Source: Hydrocarboniphaga effusa AP103 (GTDB lineage: Bacteria; Pseudomonadota; Gammaproteobacteria; Nevskiales; Nevskiaceae). Taken from it: a DNA stretch of 64,000 nt. This document shows, one piece after another, positions 8,618 through 18,202 of this stretch (its first letter is position 1; each line of letters begins with the position of its first letter). The position numbers and the translations under genes are program-made. Below the pieces are notes generated by a model that saw only the letters and a list, made by a program, of their open reading frames with translations, searched no databases and was not told the DNA's origin. The stretch is from assembly GCF_000271305.1 (NCBI RefSeq), contig NZ_AKGD01000004.1, positions 434,001-498,000 on the forward strand, given 5' to 3'.

Positions 8618-9553
8618 TCAGAGCATCGAATTGGCCGCTATCGGCAGCGCACCTGCATCACGCTCGCGGAAACGGGCGACATCGCGAGCCGGCGGCTGGC
8701 CGAACAATCGCCTGTATTCACGCGTGAACTGCGAGGCGCTTTCGTAGCCGACTTCGAACCCGGCCCTGGCCGCGTCGATCGCCTTGCCGATCATCAGCCT
8801 GCGCGCTTCCTGCAGGCGCAACTGCTTCTGGAATTGCAGCGGGCTCATCGAGGTCACGGCCTTGAAGCTCTGATGAAACGCGGACGGGCTCATACCGGCC
8901 TGCCGGGCCAGGGTCTCGACAGAGAACGGCTGCGAGTAGTGCGTCTTGATCCAGACGATCGACCGGCTGATGCGCTGCGTCCTGCTCTCGGCGACCGCGA
9001 TGCGCCGTATCGATTCGCCCTGCTCACCGAGCATGAGCCGATAGTAGATTTCGCGTACGACCAGCGGAGCGAGAAAGCCGATATCGCCCGGTGCCTGCAG
9101 CAGGCGCACCAGACGCGTCGACGCATCGATGAGCTCGGGTTCGGTGGCGCTGAGCAGCAAGCCGCGACCAATGCCGGTTTCGCGTGCGCGATCGAGGCCG
9201 CGCTCCATCATGACGGATGCGAGCAGCACCGGATCCAGATCGAGACGCATGCATAGATACGGCACTTGCTCCGAAGCCTGAGTGACGTGACCAGACAGCG
9301 GCAAATCCACCGAGACGACGAGGTACTTGGCCGGATCGTAGGCATAGCTCCGGTCAGCGAGCATCACCTGCTTGGCGCCCTGCGCAATGATGCAGACGGC
9401 CGGCTCGTGCAGCACCTGCAAAGGCTCGGTCGGCTGCGAGCTGCGGATCAGCCACAGCCCCGGAATGGCGGTTTGCGCAAGACCGTCGTCCGGCATCGCG
9501 CGGCCGATCGCATCGGCGAATGCCTGTGCGCGCTGCTCCAGATCGGCGTTCAT
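8618..9553 (-). CDS. AraC-family transcriptional regulator
   Basis: A 311-residue regulator. The N-terminal ligand-binding cupin-like half (about 1-190) resembles the AraC_N type, with EPAVCIIAQGAKQVML. The C-terminal double helix-turn-helix (about 200-300) has the family pattern FSVETLARQAGMSPSAFHQS and VGYESASQFTREYRRLFGQPP. The gene is divergent from a short-chain dehydrogenase across 213 nt. This arrangement usually means the regulator controls the neighbour, an inference here. Confidence 0.88.
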   Translation of the reverse strand: MNADLEQRAQAFADAIGRAMPDDGLAQTAIPGLWLIRSSQPTEPLQVLHEPAVCIIAQGAKQVMLADRSYAYDPAKYLVVSVDLPLSGHVTQASEQVPYLCMRLDLDPVLLASVMMERGLDRARETGIGRGLLLSATEPELIDASTRLVRLLQAPGDIGFLAPLVVREIYYRLMLGEQGESIRRIAVAESRTQRISRSIVWIKTHYSQPFSVETLARQAGMSPSAFHQSFKAVTSMSPLQFQKQLRLQEARRLMIGKAIDAARAGFEVGYESASQFTREYRRLFGQPPARDVARFRERDAGALPIAANSML

Positions 9554-9766
9554 ATCGGCAAAGAGGCGGGGATCGTCATGAGTCTATGGTCCTCGCCTTG
9601 CGGCTGGTTGAAAAGCAGCCTGTCATCCCTGCGCGTGAGATTCATCGTCTGGAGAATTGGGCAAGCATCGCGCAGCTTTCGTCTAACCGCGAACCGCCTC
9701 CAAAGCCGACAGTGTGCTCCGCAACAAGGCGCGCAAACCTTTCGACACAGGAGCCCGAATCCCATC

Positions 9767-10513
9767 ATGACGAAGCATTCCCAAACTCTCCGAGACAAAG
9801 TCATCCTGATCACCGGCGCCAGCAGCGGCATAGGCGAAGCCATCGCGCGCGAGCTCGCAGCCGCAGGCGCGCAGGTGGTCGCCGGAGCGCGCAGACTCGA
9901 TCGCCTGCAAAAACTGCAGGCAGAAGTCGAAGCCGGCGGCGGTCGCCTGCAGGTGCAGACGCTCGACGTCACCTCGCATGCGCAAGTCGACACTTTCGCG
10001 CGGCTGGCGCAGCAGGCCTACGGCCGCGTGGATGTGATCATCAACAACGCCGGCCTGATGCCGCTGTCTCCGCTCGCAGCGCTCAAGATCGACGAATGGA
10101 ACCAGATGATCGACGTGAACATTCGCGGTGTGCTGCACGGCATCGCCGCGGTGTTGCCCATCATGAACACGCAGGGCCATGGCCATGTCGTCAACGTCGC
10201 CTCGATCGGCGCGCATCGGGTCTCTCCGACCGCGGCGGTCTATTGCGCCACCAAGTACGCGGTCTGGGCGATCTCGGATGGTCTGCGCCAGGAGACCGAT
10301 CGCATTCGCGTGACGACGATTTCGCCCGGCGTGGTCAGCTCCGAACTCGCCGATACCATCAGCGACGAAAGCGCGCGCTCGGCGATGCGCGATTTCCGCA
10401 GCGTCGCAATCGAGCCCGATGCGATCGCACGCGCGGTCCGCTTCGCGATCGAGCAGCCGGCCGATGTCGACGTGAGCGAGATGATCGTGCGTCCGACCGC
10501 GAGCCCGCACTAA
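9767..10513 (+). CDS. Short-chain dehydrogenase/reductase (SDR)
   Basis: A classical NAD(P)-dependent SDR of 248 residues. The cofactor motif TGASSGIGEA lies near residue 18, the structural NNAG motif (INNAGLMP) near 95, the catalytic Ser in NVASIGAHR near 146, and YCATK (Tyr/Lys) near 160. An Arg-rich stretch after beta2 (GARRLDRL) hints at NADP preference. ATG 9767 is the start that gives the normal N-terminus; AGGAG lies 13 nt upstream, a slightly long spacing. It is divergent from the AraC regulator. The substrate is unknown. Confidence 0.92.
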   Translation: MTKHSQTLRDKVILITGASSGIGEAIARELAAAGAQVVAGARRLDRLQKLQAEVEAGGGRLQVQTLDVTSHAQVDTFARLAQQAYGRVDVIINNAGLMPLSPLAALKIDEWNQMIDVNIRGVLHGIAAVLPIMNTQGHGHVVNVASIGAHRVSPTAAVYCATKYAVWAISDGLRQETDRIRVTTISPGVVSSELADTISDESARSAMRDFRSVAIEPDAIARAVRFAIEQPADVDVSEMIVRPTASPH

Positions 10514-10630
10514 ACCGGGCCGAACCCCACGGTCGGCACCGATATCCCTTGGTCGGCGCCGGCCCTGTCAAAGGGTTTTCATCGACTCCCCCTAGGCTGC
10601 GCGGTTTACGCACTCCCGGGGGAAGTCACG

Positions 10631-12133
10631 GTGTCTTCGTCAGAACAGCTCGATGCGCCCAACATCGATCCCTTGCGCCGCCGGCTGCTGCGAGTCGGCG
10701 CGAGTTTCGCCGCCTTGCCGCTGCTGGTGTCCTGCGGCAGCGAAAGCCCCGATTCAGCGATCGACGAACCCGAACCCGGCGGACCTACCGAACCCGCTCC
10801 GCAACCGCCGACGCCGGAGCCGGTCGCGACGCTACCGCCGCGCGGCCTGCACGCGAGCTGGATCGACGATCCGACGAGCACCCGCACGCTGACCTGGTTC
10901 ACCGACGGCACGCGAGCACCCGACAGCTATCTGGAATACGGTCCGGTCGAGAACGGCATGAACGACACCGATATCGCGAGCGCGCCGTTTCCGCAGCGTA
11001 CGCTCGCGAGCCGGCAGGCAACCTACGGCGTCGAGGCGATTACGCATACCGCGACCGCGACCAACCTCGCCCCCGACAAGGCGGTTCGCTACCGCGTCGG
11101 CTCGGCCGAGGGCTGGTCCGCAGTCCATGTACTGCCCGCCGCACCAAACGGCCGCTTTCGCTTCGCGCACTTCGGAGACCACGCGCTGTCCGAGTTCAGC
11201 AAGGCCGTCGTCGCGGGCGTCGCTGCGCGCGCGCCGGACTTTGCGATCATTGCGGGCGATCTATCCTACGCCAACGGCGATCAGCCGGTCTGGGACCGTT
11301 ACTTCGACATGCTCGAACCGCTCGCCGCCAGGCTGCCGGTGATGACCTGCCCGGGCAATCATGAAGCCAAGGACGGTGGCGGCGAAGGTTATCGCTCACG
11401 GCTGTCGATGCCCGGCGAAGACGATCACTATGGCTTCGACTATGGCCGCGTGCATTTCTACTTGAGCACCGGCGGCTCACTGCTCGATGGACTCGCAGGC
11501 GCAGGAGCGCTGGCCGCCGAGCTGCTCGCGATCGAGCTCGATCTCGCTCGTGCGGCATTGCGCCGTGCGCGTGGCGAGATCGACTTCATCGTCTTCGTCC
11601 AGCACTACACGATCTGGACCAGCGAAGACGGTCGCGACCCGGCCAACTTCACGCTCGTCGCGCTCGAAGAGCAGATCCTGCTGCGCTACGGCGTCGACCT
11701 GCTGCTGGTCGGCCACGATCACATCTACGAGCGCTCGAAGCCGATGGCTTACGGCCGCCCGTTCGCCAACGGCTACGTGCAGCTCACGCAAGGCGGCGGC
11801 GGGCAGACCCTCTACGAACTCGTCGACGACATCGCCGACTGGTCTGCTTTCGCGACGCTGCGCTACGGCTTCAGCGAGCTCGAAGTCGATGGCGACACCA
11901 TTCGCATCACCAGCTACGCGGTCGACGACGAGCAGAATCGGCCGCTGCCGAACGGCGAGCTGCGTGTGATCGACCAGTTCGAGATCAGGGCGCGCGGCAC
12001 GTTCGCCAGTGCTGCATTCGCCCTGCCCGCGCGCACGCGCAAGCAGTTGCTGCCCGAGATCGATGCGGTGGTGCGACACACCGCGCGCCGCAACGCTTTG
12101 CACGACGCCGGCGAGCATCTGCCCTGGCTGTAG
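10631..12133 (+). CDS. Purple acid phosphatase-like metallophosphoesterase lipoprotein
   Basis: A 500-residue exported phosphoesterase. The N-terminus has Arg pairs (RRRLLRVGAS), a hydrophobic core and the lipobox LVSC, suggesting a Tat-type lipoprotein, followed by a Pro/Glu-rich linker. An N-terminal Fn3-like domain (about 75-165) precedes the calcineurin-like domain. Metal-ligand motifs are in order: FGDH, GDLSYANGD, CPGNHEAKD, FVQHYTIW and GHDHIYER. The start is a GTG with a GGGGGAAG sequence upstream. Purple acid phosphatases hydrolyse phosphate monoesters; the true substrate is unknown. It stands alone, 117 nt after the SDR gene. Confidence 0.87.
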   Translation: MSSSEQLDAPNIDPLRRRLLRVGASFAALPLLVSCGSESPDSAIDEPEPGGPTEPAPQPPTPEPVATLPPRGLHASWIDDPTSTRTLTWFTDGTRAPDSYLEYGPVENGMNDTDIASAPFPQRTLASRQATYGVEAITHTATATNLAPDKAVRYRVGSAEGWSAVHVLPAAPNGRFRFAHFGDHALSEFSKAVVAGVAARAPDFAIIAGDLSYANGDQPVWDRYFDMLEPLAARLPVMTCPGNHEAKDGGGEGYRSRLSMPGEDDHYGFDYGRVHFYLSTGGSLLDGLAGAGALAAELLAIELDLARAALRRARGEIDFIVFVQHYTIWTSEDGRDPANFTLVALEEQILLRYGVDLLLVGHDHIYERSKPMAYGRPFANGYVQLTQGGGGQTLYELVDDIADWSAFATLRYGFSELEVDGDTIRITSYAVDDEQNRPLPNGELRVIDQFEIRARGTFASAAFALPARTRKQLLPEIDAVVRHTARRNALHDAGEHLPWL

Positions 12134-12231
12134 CGCTGCGCCGATCGGCGCGGGGCGACAGCCAGGCTGCGGGCTGTCAACCACCCGCCCGAGCTGCGAA
12201 CATTGGCGGTGAGCCAGACGCCGGAGGCGCG

Positions 12232-12876
12232 ATGCCCGCATCGAACGAACTGCAGCTGATCGAAGGCCCGCCCCTGCGCGCGGTGCTGCGCGCGCCCGCG
12301 GTGCCGCGGCCCTCGCCTCGCCCGCTGCTGTGTTTCCTGCATGGGCACGGAGAAGCGGCGCCGATGGAGATCGAAGCCGCGCTCACGCTGCACGGCCCGC
12401 TGCATCCGCAAGCGCCTCGCGATCTGCTCGATCGCTTTCTCGTGCTCGCACCGCAGTTGCCGGTCCCCGGCGATATCTGGCATCGCCATGCGGACGAGGT
12501 GCTCGCGCTCGCCGAACAGGTGGGCCGGCAGCATGGTGCCGCGAGTTCGCCGCGCTATCTGTGCGGCTTCAGCTTCGGCGGCAACGGCGTGTTCGATCTG
12601 GCGATGCGCCAGCCCGAGGCCTGGAGCGCCCTGTGGTCGGTCGACCCGACTCGTCCGCCCGATCCGGCGATGCCCCAGCCGGCCTGGCTGTCGATCGGCG
12701 ACCGCGTGCGCCGGCGCGAGGCCGAGTTCCTGTCGAACCTGCGTTCCCGGCCCGCAGGCGATGGGCCGAACGGCGATCGCGTGCATCTCGACCAGCATCA
12801 GGACCACGTCGAATCCGCTCGTCTGGCGTTCGCGGACCGGCGCATCTACGAATGGTTGCTGAGTCGCGCGCGCTGA
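12232..12876 (+). CDS. Alpha/beta hydrolase (esterase-like)
   Basis: A cytoplasmic alpha/beta-hydrolase of 214 residues. An oxyanion-hole-like LLCFLHGHGE lies near residue 34, the nucleophile elbow GFSFGGNG (Ser) near 112, and a C-terminal DQHQDHVESAR supplies the probable catalytic His. There is no signal peptide. The preceding 98-nt gap contains a GC hairpin (12157-12178) without a T-run, so termination upstream is uncertain. It may be cotranscribed with the next gene (68 nt gap). The substrate is unknown. Confidence 0.78.
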   Translation: MPASNELQLIEGPPLRAVLRAPAVPRPSPRPLLCFLHGHGEAAPMEIEAALTLHGPLHPQAPRDLLDRFLVLAPQLPVPGDIWHRHADEVLALAEQVGRQHGAASSPRYLCGFSFGGNGVFDLAMRQPEAWSALWSVDPTRPPDPAMPQPAWLSIGDRVRRREAEFLSNLRSRPAGDGPNGDRVHLDQHQDHVESARLAFADRRIYEWLLSRAR

Positions 12877-12943
12877 CCCGGCTCCGCAGCCGGCTTGCCC
12901 GCCGGCGACGACAGCCGACGACACGCTGCGATATCGTCGCCGC

Positions 12944-13474
12944 ATGAAGCCCCGTCCGTTCTCACCGCTGCGCTACCTGAGCGGCTATCCGCAATCCACG
13001 CTCGATCAGGTGCAGCGCCTGATCGACGACGATCGCCTGGGCCGCTACCTGCAGAAGCGCTATCCCGATCGCCACGAGATCAAGACCGACAAGGCGCTCT
13101 ACGACTACGTCAGCGAGCTCAAGCAGTCCTACCTGCGCAACGCGCCACCGCTAAGCAAGGTGCTGTACCAGAACAAGCTCGACGTGATCCAGAACGCGCT
13201 CGGGCTGCATACGGCGATCTCGCGCGTGCAGGGCGGCAGGCTCAAGGCCAAGCAGGAGATCCGCATCGCCTCGACGTTCAAGGATTGCGCGCCCGAGTTC
13301 CTCGAAATGATCGTCGTGCACGAGCTCGCGCATTTCAAAGAGTCCGATCACAACAGGGCCTTCTACCAGCTCTGCTGCCACATGCTGCCGGACTACCACC
13401 AGATCGAATTCGATCTGCGGTTGTATCTGACTTATCGTTCGTTGGCTGATTCGCCGACTCGAAACGACGTGTAG
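12944..13474 (+). CDS. YgjP-like zinc metalloprotease (M48-type)
   Basis: A 176-residue protein of the YgjP/DUF45 metallopeptidase family. The zinc motif VVHELAHFKESDH (HExxH plus a downstream His) lies at about residues 124-136, followed by the typical NRAFYQLCCHMLPDY. The N-terminal part is helical and basic. No signal peptide is present, so it acts in the cytoplasm. Physiological substrates of this family are poorly defined. It shares direction with its neighbours, but gaps of 55-68 nt leave an operon uncertain. Confidence 0.87.
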   Translation: MKPRPFSPLRYLSGYPQSTLDQVQRLIDDDRLGRYLQKRYPDRHEIKTDKALYDYVSELKQSYLRNAPPLSKVLYQNKLDVIQNALGLHTAISRVQGGRLKAKQEIRIASTFKDCAPEFLEMIVVHELAHFKESDHNRAFYQLCCHMLPDYHQIEFDLRLYLTYRSLADSPTRNDV

Positions 13475-13529
13475 CCCGGATACGGCTGCACCCAGGCTGC
13501 ATCGCATCGATTGCCAGGGGAAAACAACA

Positions 13530-16500
13530 ATGAAATCGTCAGGCCCGGATCGACCCGGAGCGGCTTTCACAGCCAGGCTCGTCGCGTTGATGTTGATGTC
13601 GATGTCGATGATGGCGTCCACGAGCCTCTGCGCCGCGCCTCTGCCCGACGAGCAGGTGCCCGCTCCGCTCAAGCCCTGGATCGGCTGGAGCCTCGGCGGA
13701 CTCGACCAGCGCGCCTGCCCGCTCGCGCCCGGCAGCGATTCCGTCCGGCTTTGCGCCTGGCCGTCGAACCTGCGGCTCGAGCTCGACGCCGACGGCGGCC
13801 GCTTCGAACTCTCGGCGCGGCTTTACGCGCCGGGCTGGCTCGAATTGCCCGGCGGCGCCGAGCACTGGCCCCAGAGCGTGCGCAGCGACGGCGCCGCCGC
13901 GCCGGTCGCACTGCGCGGCGATCGTCCGGCGCTGTGGCTGCCGGCCGGCAGCCATCGCATCGAAGGCGAGCTGAGCTGGAGCCGGCTGCCGGAGTCGCTC
14001 TACGTGCCGGCCGGCGTCGGCCTGCTGTCGCTGAGCGTCGACGGCAGCGCCCGCCCGTATCCGGGCCGCGACGATCGCGGCCACCTCTGGCTGGGCCGCG
14101 CCGCGGCAGGCGCAGCCGCGGACCGGCACCTGAGCCTCAAAGTGTTCCGGCTCGTCGACGACGACATTCCGCTCAAGCTCACCACACATATCGACATCGA
14201 AGCGGCCGGCGAGCTGCGCGACGAAATCATCGGGCCGGTGCTGCCGCCGGGCTTCGTTCCGCTGAGCCTCGGCGGCAGCCTGCCGGCGCGGCTCGACGAG
14301 CAGAACCGCCTGCACGTGCAGCTGCGGCCCGGACTCTGGAGCATCGAAGTCACCGCTCGCGCACCAGGGCCCGTTCAGGCGCTCGCCGCGCCGGCCAATG
14401 CCGCGCCCTGGCCCGACCAGGAGGTGTGGTCGCTGCTCGCGCACGAGGACCTGCGCGTCGTCGAGGCCGGCGGCGCGCCGGCGATCGACCCGAGGCAGAC
14501 GCCGATGCCGGAAGCCTGGACCGGCTATCCGGCGTTCCTGCTCGCTCCGCAAGCCCAGCTCACGCTGGCCGAGAAGCAGCGTGGCGATCCGCTCGGAGCG
14601 CACGACCAGCTGAGCCTGCAACGGCAGATCTGGCTCGATTTCGACGGCCGCGGCTACAGCGTGCAGGACCGGCTCAACGGCCGGCTCGACAGCCGCTGGA
14701 GACTCGAAGCCACCGCCCCGCTGACGCCCGGCCAGGTGCTCGTCGACGGCGAGCCGCAGCTCATCACGCGCATCGGCGAGGCCGCCGCGGGCGTCGAAGT
14801 GCGCCACGGGCAGCTCGACCTGGTCGCCGACAGCCGCATCGACGAAGCCAGCCGCAGCCTGCCGGTGGCCGGCTGGAACACCGATCTGCAAGGCGTAGAG
14901 GCGAGCCTGCATCTGCCGCCGGGCTGGCGGCTGCTCGCCACCTCGGGCACCGACGGCGTGCCGCAGACCTGGATCGGCCGCTGGTCACTGCTCGATCTGT
15001 TCGTCGTGCTCGTCGCGAGCTTCGCGGCGTTTCGGCTGTTCGGTATCGGCGGTGGATTGCTGACGCTGCTCGCGCTCGCGCTGACCTGGCACGAGCCGGG
15101 CGCCCCGCGCTGGGCCTGGCTCAACCTGATCGCGGCCATCGCCCTGTCGCGCGCCCTGCCCGAAGCGCTCAAGACTGGCCAGTTGCCGGCCTGGCTCGCG
15201 CGCTATCGCGCGCTGAGTCTCGCCATCGTGGTGCTGATCGCGCTGCCGTTCGCGGTGCAGCAGCTTCGGCTGGCGCTGTATCCGCAGCTGGAGCTGGCGA
15301 ATGCCTCGTCGATGAATCTCGACCTGTCCGCTGCGGACGAGATGCCGGCCGGCATGAACGCGATGGAGGCCGAGCCGGTCGCCGCGCCGATGCCCGCTCC
15401 GGCCCCGCAGATGGTGCGGCGAGGCGCCGAAGAAGCGCTCGCCACCGCCGGCAAGGTCGAAGCCTATGGCGGCTACGGCGGCGCGTCGGTCTCGCAACAG
15501 TCGATCCAGCGGCTCGACCCCAAGCTGCTCACGCAGACCGGCCCGGGGCTGCCCGAATGGAGCTGGAACCGCGTGCAGCTGAGCTGGTCCGGCCCGATCA
15601 CGGCCGATCAGCGGTTCCGGCTCTGGCTGTCGCCGCCCTGGCTCACGCGCCTGCTGCAACTGCTCGGGGTCGGGCTGGTGTTCGCCGTCATCGCGCTGTG
15701 GACGCGCGATTCGCTCGGCGGCCGCGGCCTGCCGACGCTGCGCGGCGTCGGCGCGGCCAGCGCGGCGGGCGCCCTGCTCGCGCTGGCGATCGCCCTCCAC
15801 GCGGACCCGCTGCATGCGCAGGAGGTGCAGGAACCGTCCTCCGAATTCGTCGCTCCGAACGCCCCGAGCCCGCCCGAGCCGCGCGTGCTCGACCAGCTGC
15901 GTGATCGCCTGCTCGCCGCCCCCGATTGCGCTCCGGCTTGCGTGCAGATCGCGCGGCTCGGCATCGAACTCGGCGACGACGGCGCGCTCACGCTGCGTCT
16001 GAGCCTCGACGCGCTCGCCGCCGCTTCGGCGCCCTTGCCGCTGCAGCCGGCCGGCGCCGGCACCCAGGGCCGCATCTGGCAGCCCGCGCAGCTGCTGCTC
16101 GACGGCCAGCCCGCCGCGCTGCTGCGCTCAGGCGACGGCCAGCTGCTCGTCGCGCTGCCGCCCGGACTGCACGAGGCGATCGTTCGCGGTAGCCTCGCCG
16201 GCTTCGACCAGCTGCAGCTGCCCTTGCCGCTCAAGCCGCGCCTGGTCACGAGCAATCTGCGTGGCTGGCTGCTCAGCGGCGTGAGCGATCAGGGGCAGGT
16301 CGCCGATTCGCTGCAGCTGCTGCGCAGCCGTTCCGGCGACCCGGCGATGGGCAGCGGTGAAGACGATGCGCAGGCGCTGCCGCCGCTGCTGATCGTCACG
16401 CGCACGCTGCGCCTGGGGCTGAGCTGGGATGTGGAAACCGAGGTCCGCCGCGAAGGCGTCACCCACACGCCGGTGCTGGGCTCGGTGCCGCTGCTGCCCG

Positions 16501-17759
16501 GCGAACAGATCACCGGCGATGCGGTTCGCGTCGTCGATGGCCGCGTGCAGCTGAGCCTCGCGCCCGGACAGACGACGGCGAGCTGGACCTCGCGCCTGCC
16601 GGTGAGCCCGCAGCTGCGACTGCAGGCGCCCGAGAGCGGCGATGCGGTGGAGGTCTGGCGCTTCGACGTCAGCCCGCTCTGGCATGCCGATTTCGACGGC
16701 CTGCCCGCGATCAGCCGGCAAAGCGAGAACTACTGGCTGCCGCGCTTCCAGCCCTGGCCCGGCGAGACGCTGACGATGCGCGTGAGCCGTCCGGCCGGCG
16801 TGCCGGGCCGCACCGTCACGCTCGATTCGGTGCGCCTGCTGACTTCGCCGGCGCAGCGCGCGACCGACTACGAGCTGAGTTTTCGCCTGCGCGCGAGCCA
16901 GGGCGGCCAGCATGCCTTCGTGCTGCCCGAAGGCCTGGCCGTGCAGGAACTGCGGGTCGACGGCCAGCGCCAGCCGGCGCGCCAGGAAGGCGGCAAGCTG
17001 ATCCTGCCGCTCCATCCGGGCAGCCAGAACTTCACGCTCAAGCTGCGCTCGTCCACCGCGATTTCGGCGCAGGTGCGCACGCTGCCGCTCGATCTGGGCC
17101 TGCCCGGCGTCAATGCGAGGCTGCAGCTCGATCTGCCGCCCGATCGCTGGGTGCTCTGGGTCGGCGGGCCGCGGCTCGGGCCGGCGGTGCTGTTCTGGGG
17201 CGTGCTCGCGGTGCTGGTGATCGTCAGCGCCGGCCTCGCGCGCCTGCGGCTGACGCCGCTGCGCTTCTGGCAATGGGCGCTGCTGATGATCGGGCTGTCG
17301 CAGATTCCGGTCTGGGCCGCGGCGATCGTCGCCGGCTGGCTCGTCGCGCTCGGAGCGCGCGAGCGCCTGGTCGCCGGCACCGGCGGCTCCTGGCTGCGCT
17401 TCAACCTGCTGCAAGGCGCGCTCGCGCTGCTCACCGTGATCGCGCTCGGCCTGCTGTTCACCGCCGTCGCGCATGGCCTGCTCGGCAGCCCGGAGATGCA
17501 GATCGCCGGCAACGGTTCGTACGCGAGCTCGCTGCAGTGGTACCAGGACCGATGGGAAAAGAACCTGCCGACCGCCTGCGCGATCTCGGCCCCGCTCTGG
17601 GTTTACCGTGTGCTGATGCTGCTGTGGGCGCTATGGCTCGCCAACGCCCTGCTCGGCTGGCTGCGCTGGGGCTGGGGCCGGTTCACGGAGGGCGGAGTCT
17701 GGCGCAAGGCGCCCGCCCGGACTGCGCCGGACGCCGCGGGTGGGCCGATGCAAAACTGA
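13530..17759 (+). CDS. Very large multi-pass envelope protein of unknown function (1409 residues)
   Basis: I do not recognise the family. It begins with a signal peptide (Met-rich core, cleavage near SLCAAP). A long strand-rich periplasmic part (about 35-480) is followed by three or so hydrophobic segments (about 485-590), a short Ala/Met/Pro-rich loop, and another segment near 705-725. At about 738-763 a hydrophobic stretch ends in LHADPLHAQEVQE, which looks like a second signal peptide. A second strand-rich periplasmic part follows (about 765-1205) and then about five C-terminal membrane segments to 1390. The two halves look alike in plan, as if two genes were fused. Neighbours give no functional hint. 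Confidence 0.85.
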   Translation: MKSSGPDRPGAAFTARLVALMLMSMSMMASTSLCAAPLPDEQVPAPLKPWIGWSLGGLDQRACPLAPGSDSVRLCAWPSNLRLELDADGGRFELSARLYAPGWLELPGGAEHWPQSVRSDGAAAPVALRGDRPALWLPAGSHRIEGELSWSRLPESLYVPAGVGLLSLSVDGSARPYPGRDDRGHLWLGRAAAGAAADRHLSLKVFRLVDDDIPLKLTTHIDIEAAGELRDEIIGPVLPPGFVPLSLGGSLPARLDEQNRLHVQLRPGLWSIEVTARAPGPVQALAAPANAAPWPDQEVWSLLAHEDLRVVEAGGAPAIDPRQTPMPEAWTGYPAFLLAPQAQLTLAEKQRGDPLGAHDQLSLQRQIWLDFDGRGYSVQDRLNGRLDSRWRLEATAPLTPGQVLVDGEPQLITRIGEAAAGVEVRHGQLDLVADSRIDEASRSLPVAGWNTDLQGVEASLHLPPGWRLLATSGTDGVPQTWIGRWSLLDLFVVLVASFAAFRLFGIGGGLLTLLALALTWHEPGAPRWAWLNLIAAIALSRALPEALKTGQLPAWLARYRALSLAIVVLIALPFAVQQLRLALYPQLELANASSMNLDLSAADEMPAGMNAMEAEPVAAPMPAPAPQMVRRGAEEALATAGKVEAYGGYGGASVSQQSIQRLDPKLLTQTGPGLPEWSWNRVQLSWSGPITADQRFRLWLSPPWLTRLLQLLGVGLVFAVIALWTRDSLGGRGLPTLRGVGAASAAGALLALAIALHADPLHAQEVQEPSSEFVAPNAPSPPEPRVLDQLRDRLLAAPDCAPACVQIARLGIELGDDGALTLRLSLDALAAASAPLPLQPAGAGTQGRIWQPAQLLLDGQPAALLRSGDGQLLVALPPGLHEAIVRGSLAGFDQLQLPLPLKPRLVTSNLRGWLLSGVSDQGQVADSLQLLRSRSGDPAMGSGEDDAQALPPLLIVTRTLRLGLSWDVETEVRREGVTHTPVLGSVPLLPGEQITGDAVRVVDGRVQLSLAPGQTTASWTSRLPVSPQLRLQAPESGDAVEVWRFDVSPLWHADFDGLPAISRQSENYWLPRFQPWPGETLTMRVSRPAGVPGRTVTLDSVRLLTSPAQRATDYELSFRLRASQGGQHAFVLPEGLAVQELRVDGQRQPARQEGGKLILPLHPGSQNFTLKLRSSTAISAQVRTLPLDLGLPGVNARLQLDLPPDRWVLWVGGPRLGPAVLFWGVLAVLVIVSAGLARLRLTPLRFWQWALLMIGLSQIPVWAAAIVAGWLVALGARERLVAGTGGSWLRFNLLQGALALLTVIALGLLFTAVAHGLLGSPEMQIAGNGSYASSLQWYQDRWEKNLPTACAISAPLWVYRVLMLLWALWLANALLGWLRWGWGRFTEGGVWRKAPARTAPDAAGGPMQN

Positions 17760-17871
17760 CTCGTGCATTTTGGCATCCTGATTTCGTTCGCGGCCAGCGT
17801 CGCCGTCGCGCTTTTTTTGGCGGCGGCGCTTTGAAGGCTTGGACAGAAAGGCTGGAGCACACCAACGGCGG

Positions 17872-18174
17872 CTAAACCTCGGCAACCTCGATCGGCTTGA
17901 TCTTCTGCAGGCTTTTGCCGATTTCGTCCTCGGCACACTGAATATCGTATTGAGCCTGCAAGTTCATCCAGAACTGCACGGATGTATTGAAATAACGAGC
18001 CAATCGCAAGGCCGTATCAGCGGTGATTCCGCGACGACGCCGCACGATTTCGTTGACTCGGGCTGGGGTCACCCCAATGGCGCGCGCCAAGGCATTGCTA
18101 GAGAGCCCAAGCGGCAGCATGAACTCTTCGCTCAATTGCTCACCGGGGTGAATGGGGGCAAGTTTCTTAGCCAT
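17872..18174 (-). CDS. higA: HigA-family antitoxin
   Basis: A 100-residue Xre-type DNA-binding antitoxin. IHPGEQLSEEFMLPLGLSSNALARAIGVTPARVNEIVRRRRG, shown here only by its key parts PGEQL, LARAIGVTPARVNEI and RRRRGIT, is the VapI/HigA helix-turn-helix, followed by ALRLARYFNTSVQFWMNLQ. I chose the ATG at 18172-18174 (MAKKLAPIHPG), which gives the canonical length; upstream in-frame starts lie inside the toxin gene. It follows higB after 28 nt, the usual toxin-first order. It should neutralise HigB and repress the operon. Confidence 0.92.
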   Translation of the reverse strand: MAKKLAPIHPGEQLSEEFMLPLGLSSNALARAIGVTPARVNEIVRRRRGITADTALRLARYFNTSVQFWMNLQAQYDIQCAEDEIGKSLQKIKPIEVAEV

Positions 18175-18202
18175 GCTGATTCTCGATTTTACCGTCTGCT
18201 GC

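Noticed and set aside
12157..12178. Terminator after the phosphatase gene
   Set aside because: A 7-bp GC hairpin exists but has no following T-run, so I did not call it.
13511..15904. A 797-codon frame overlapping the large envelope protein gene
   Set aside because: Arg/Ala-rich composition typical of a shifted frame; the chosen frame has signal peptide and membrane segments.
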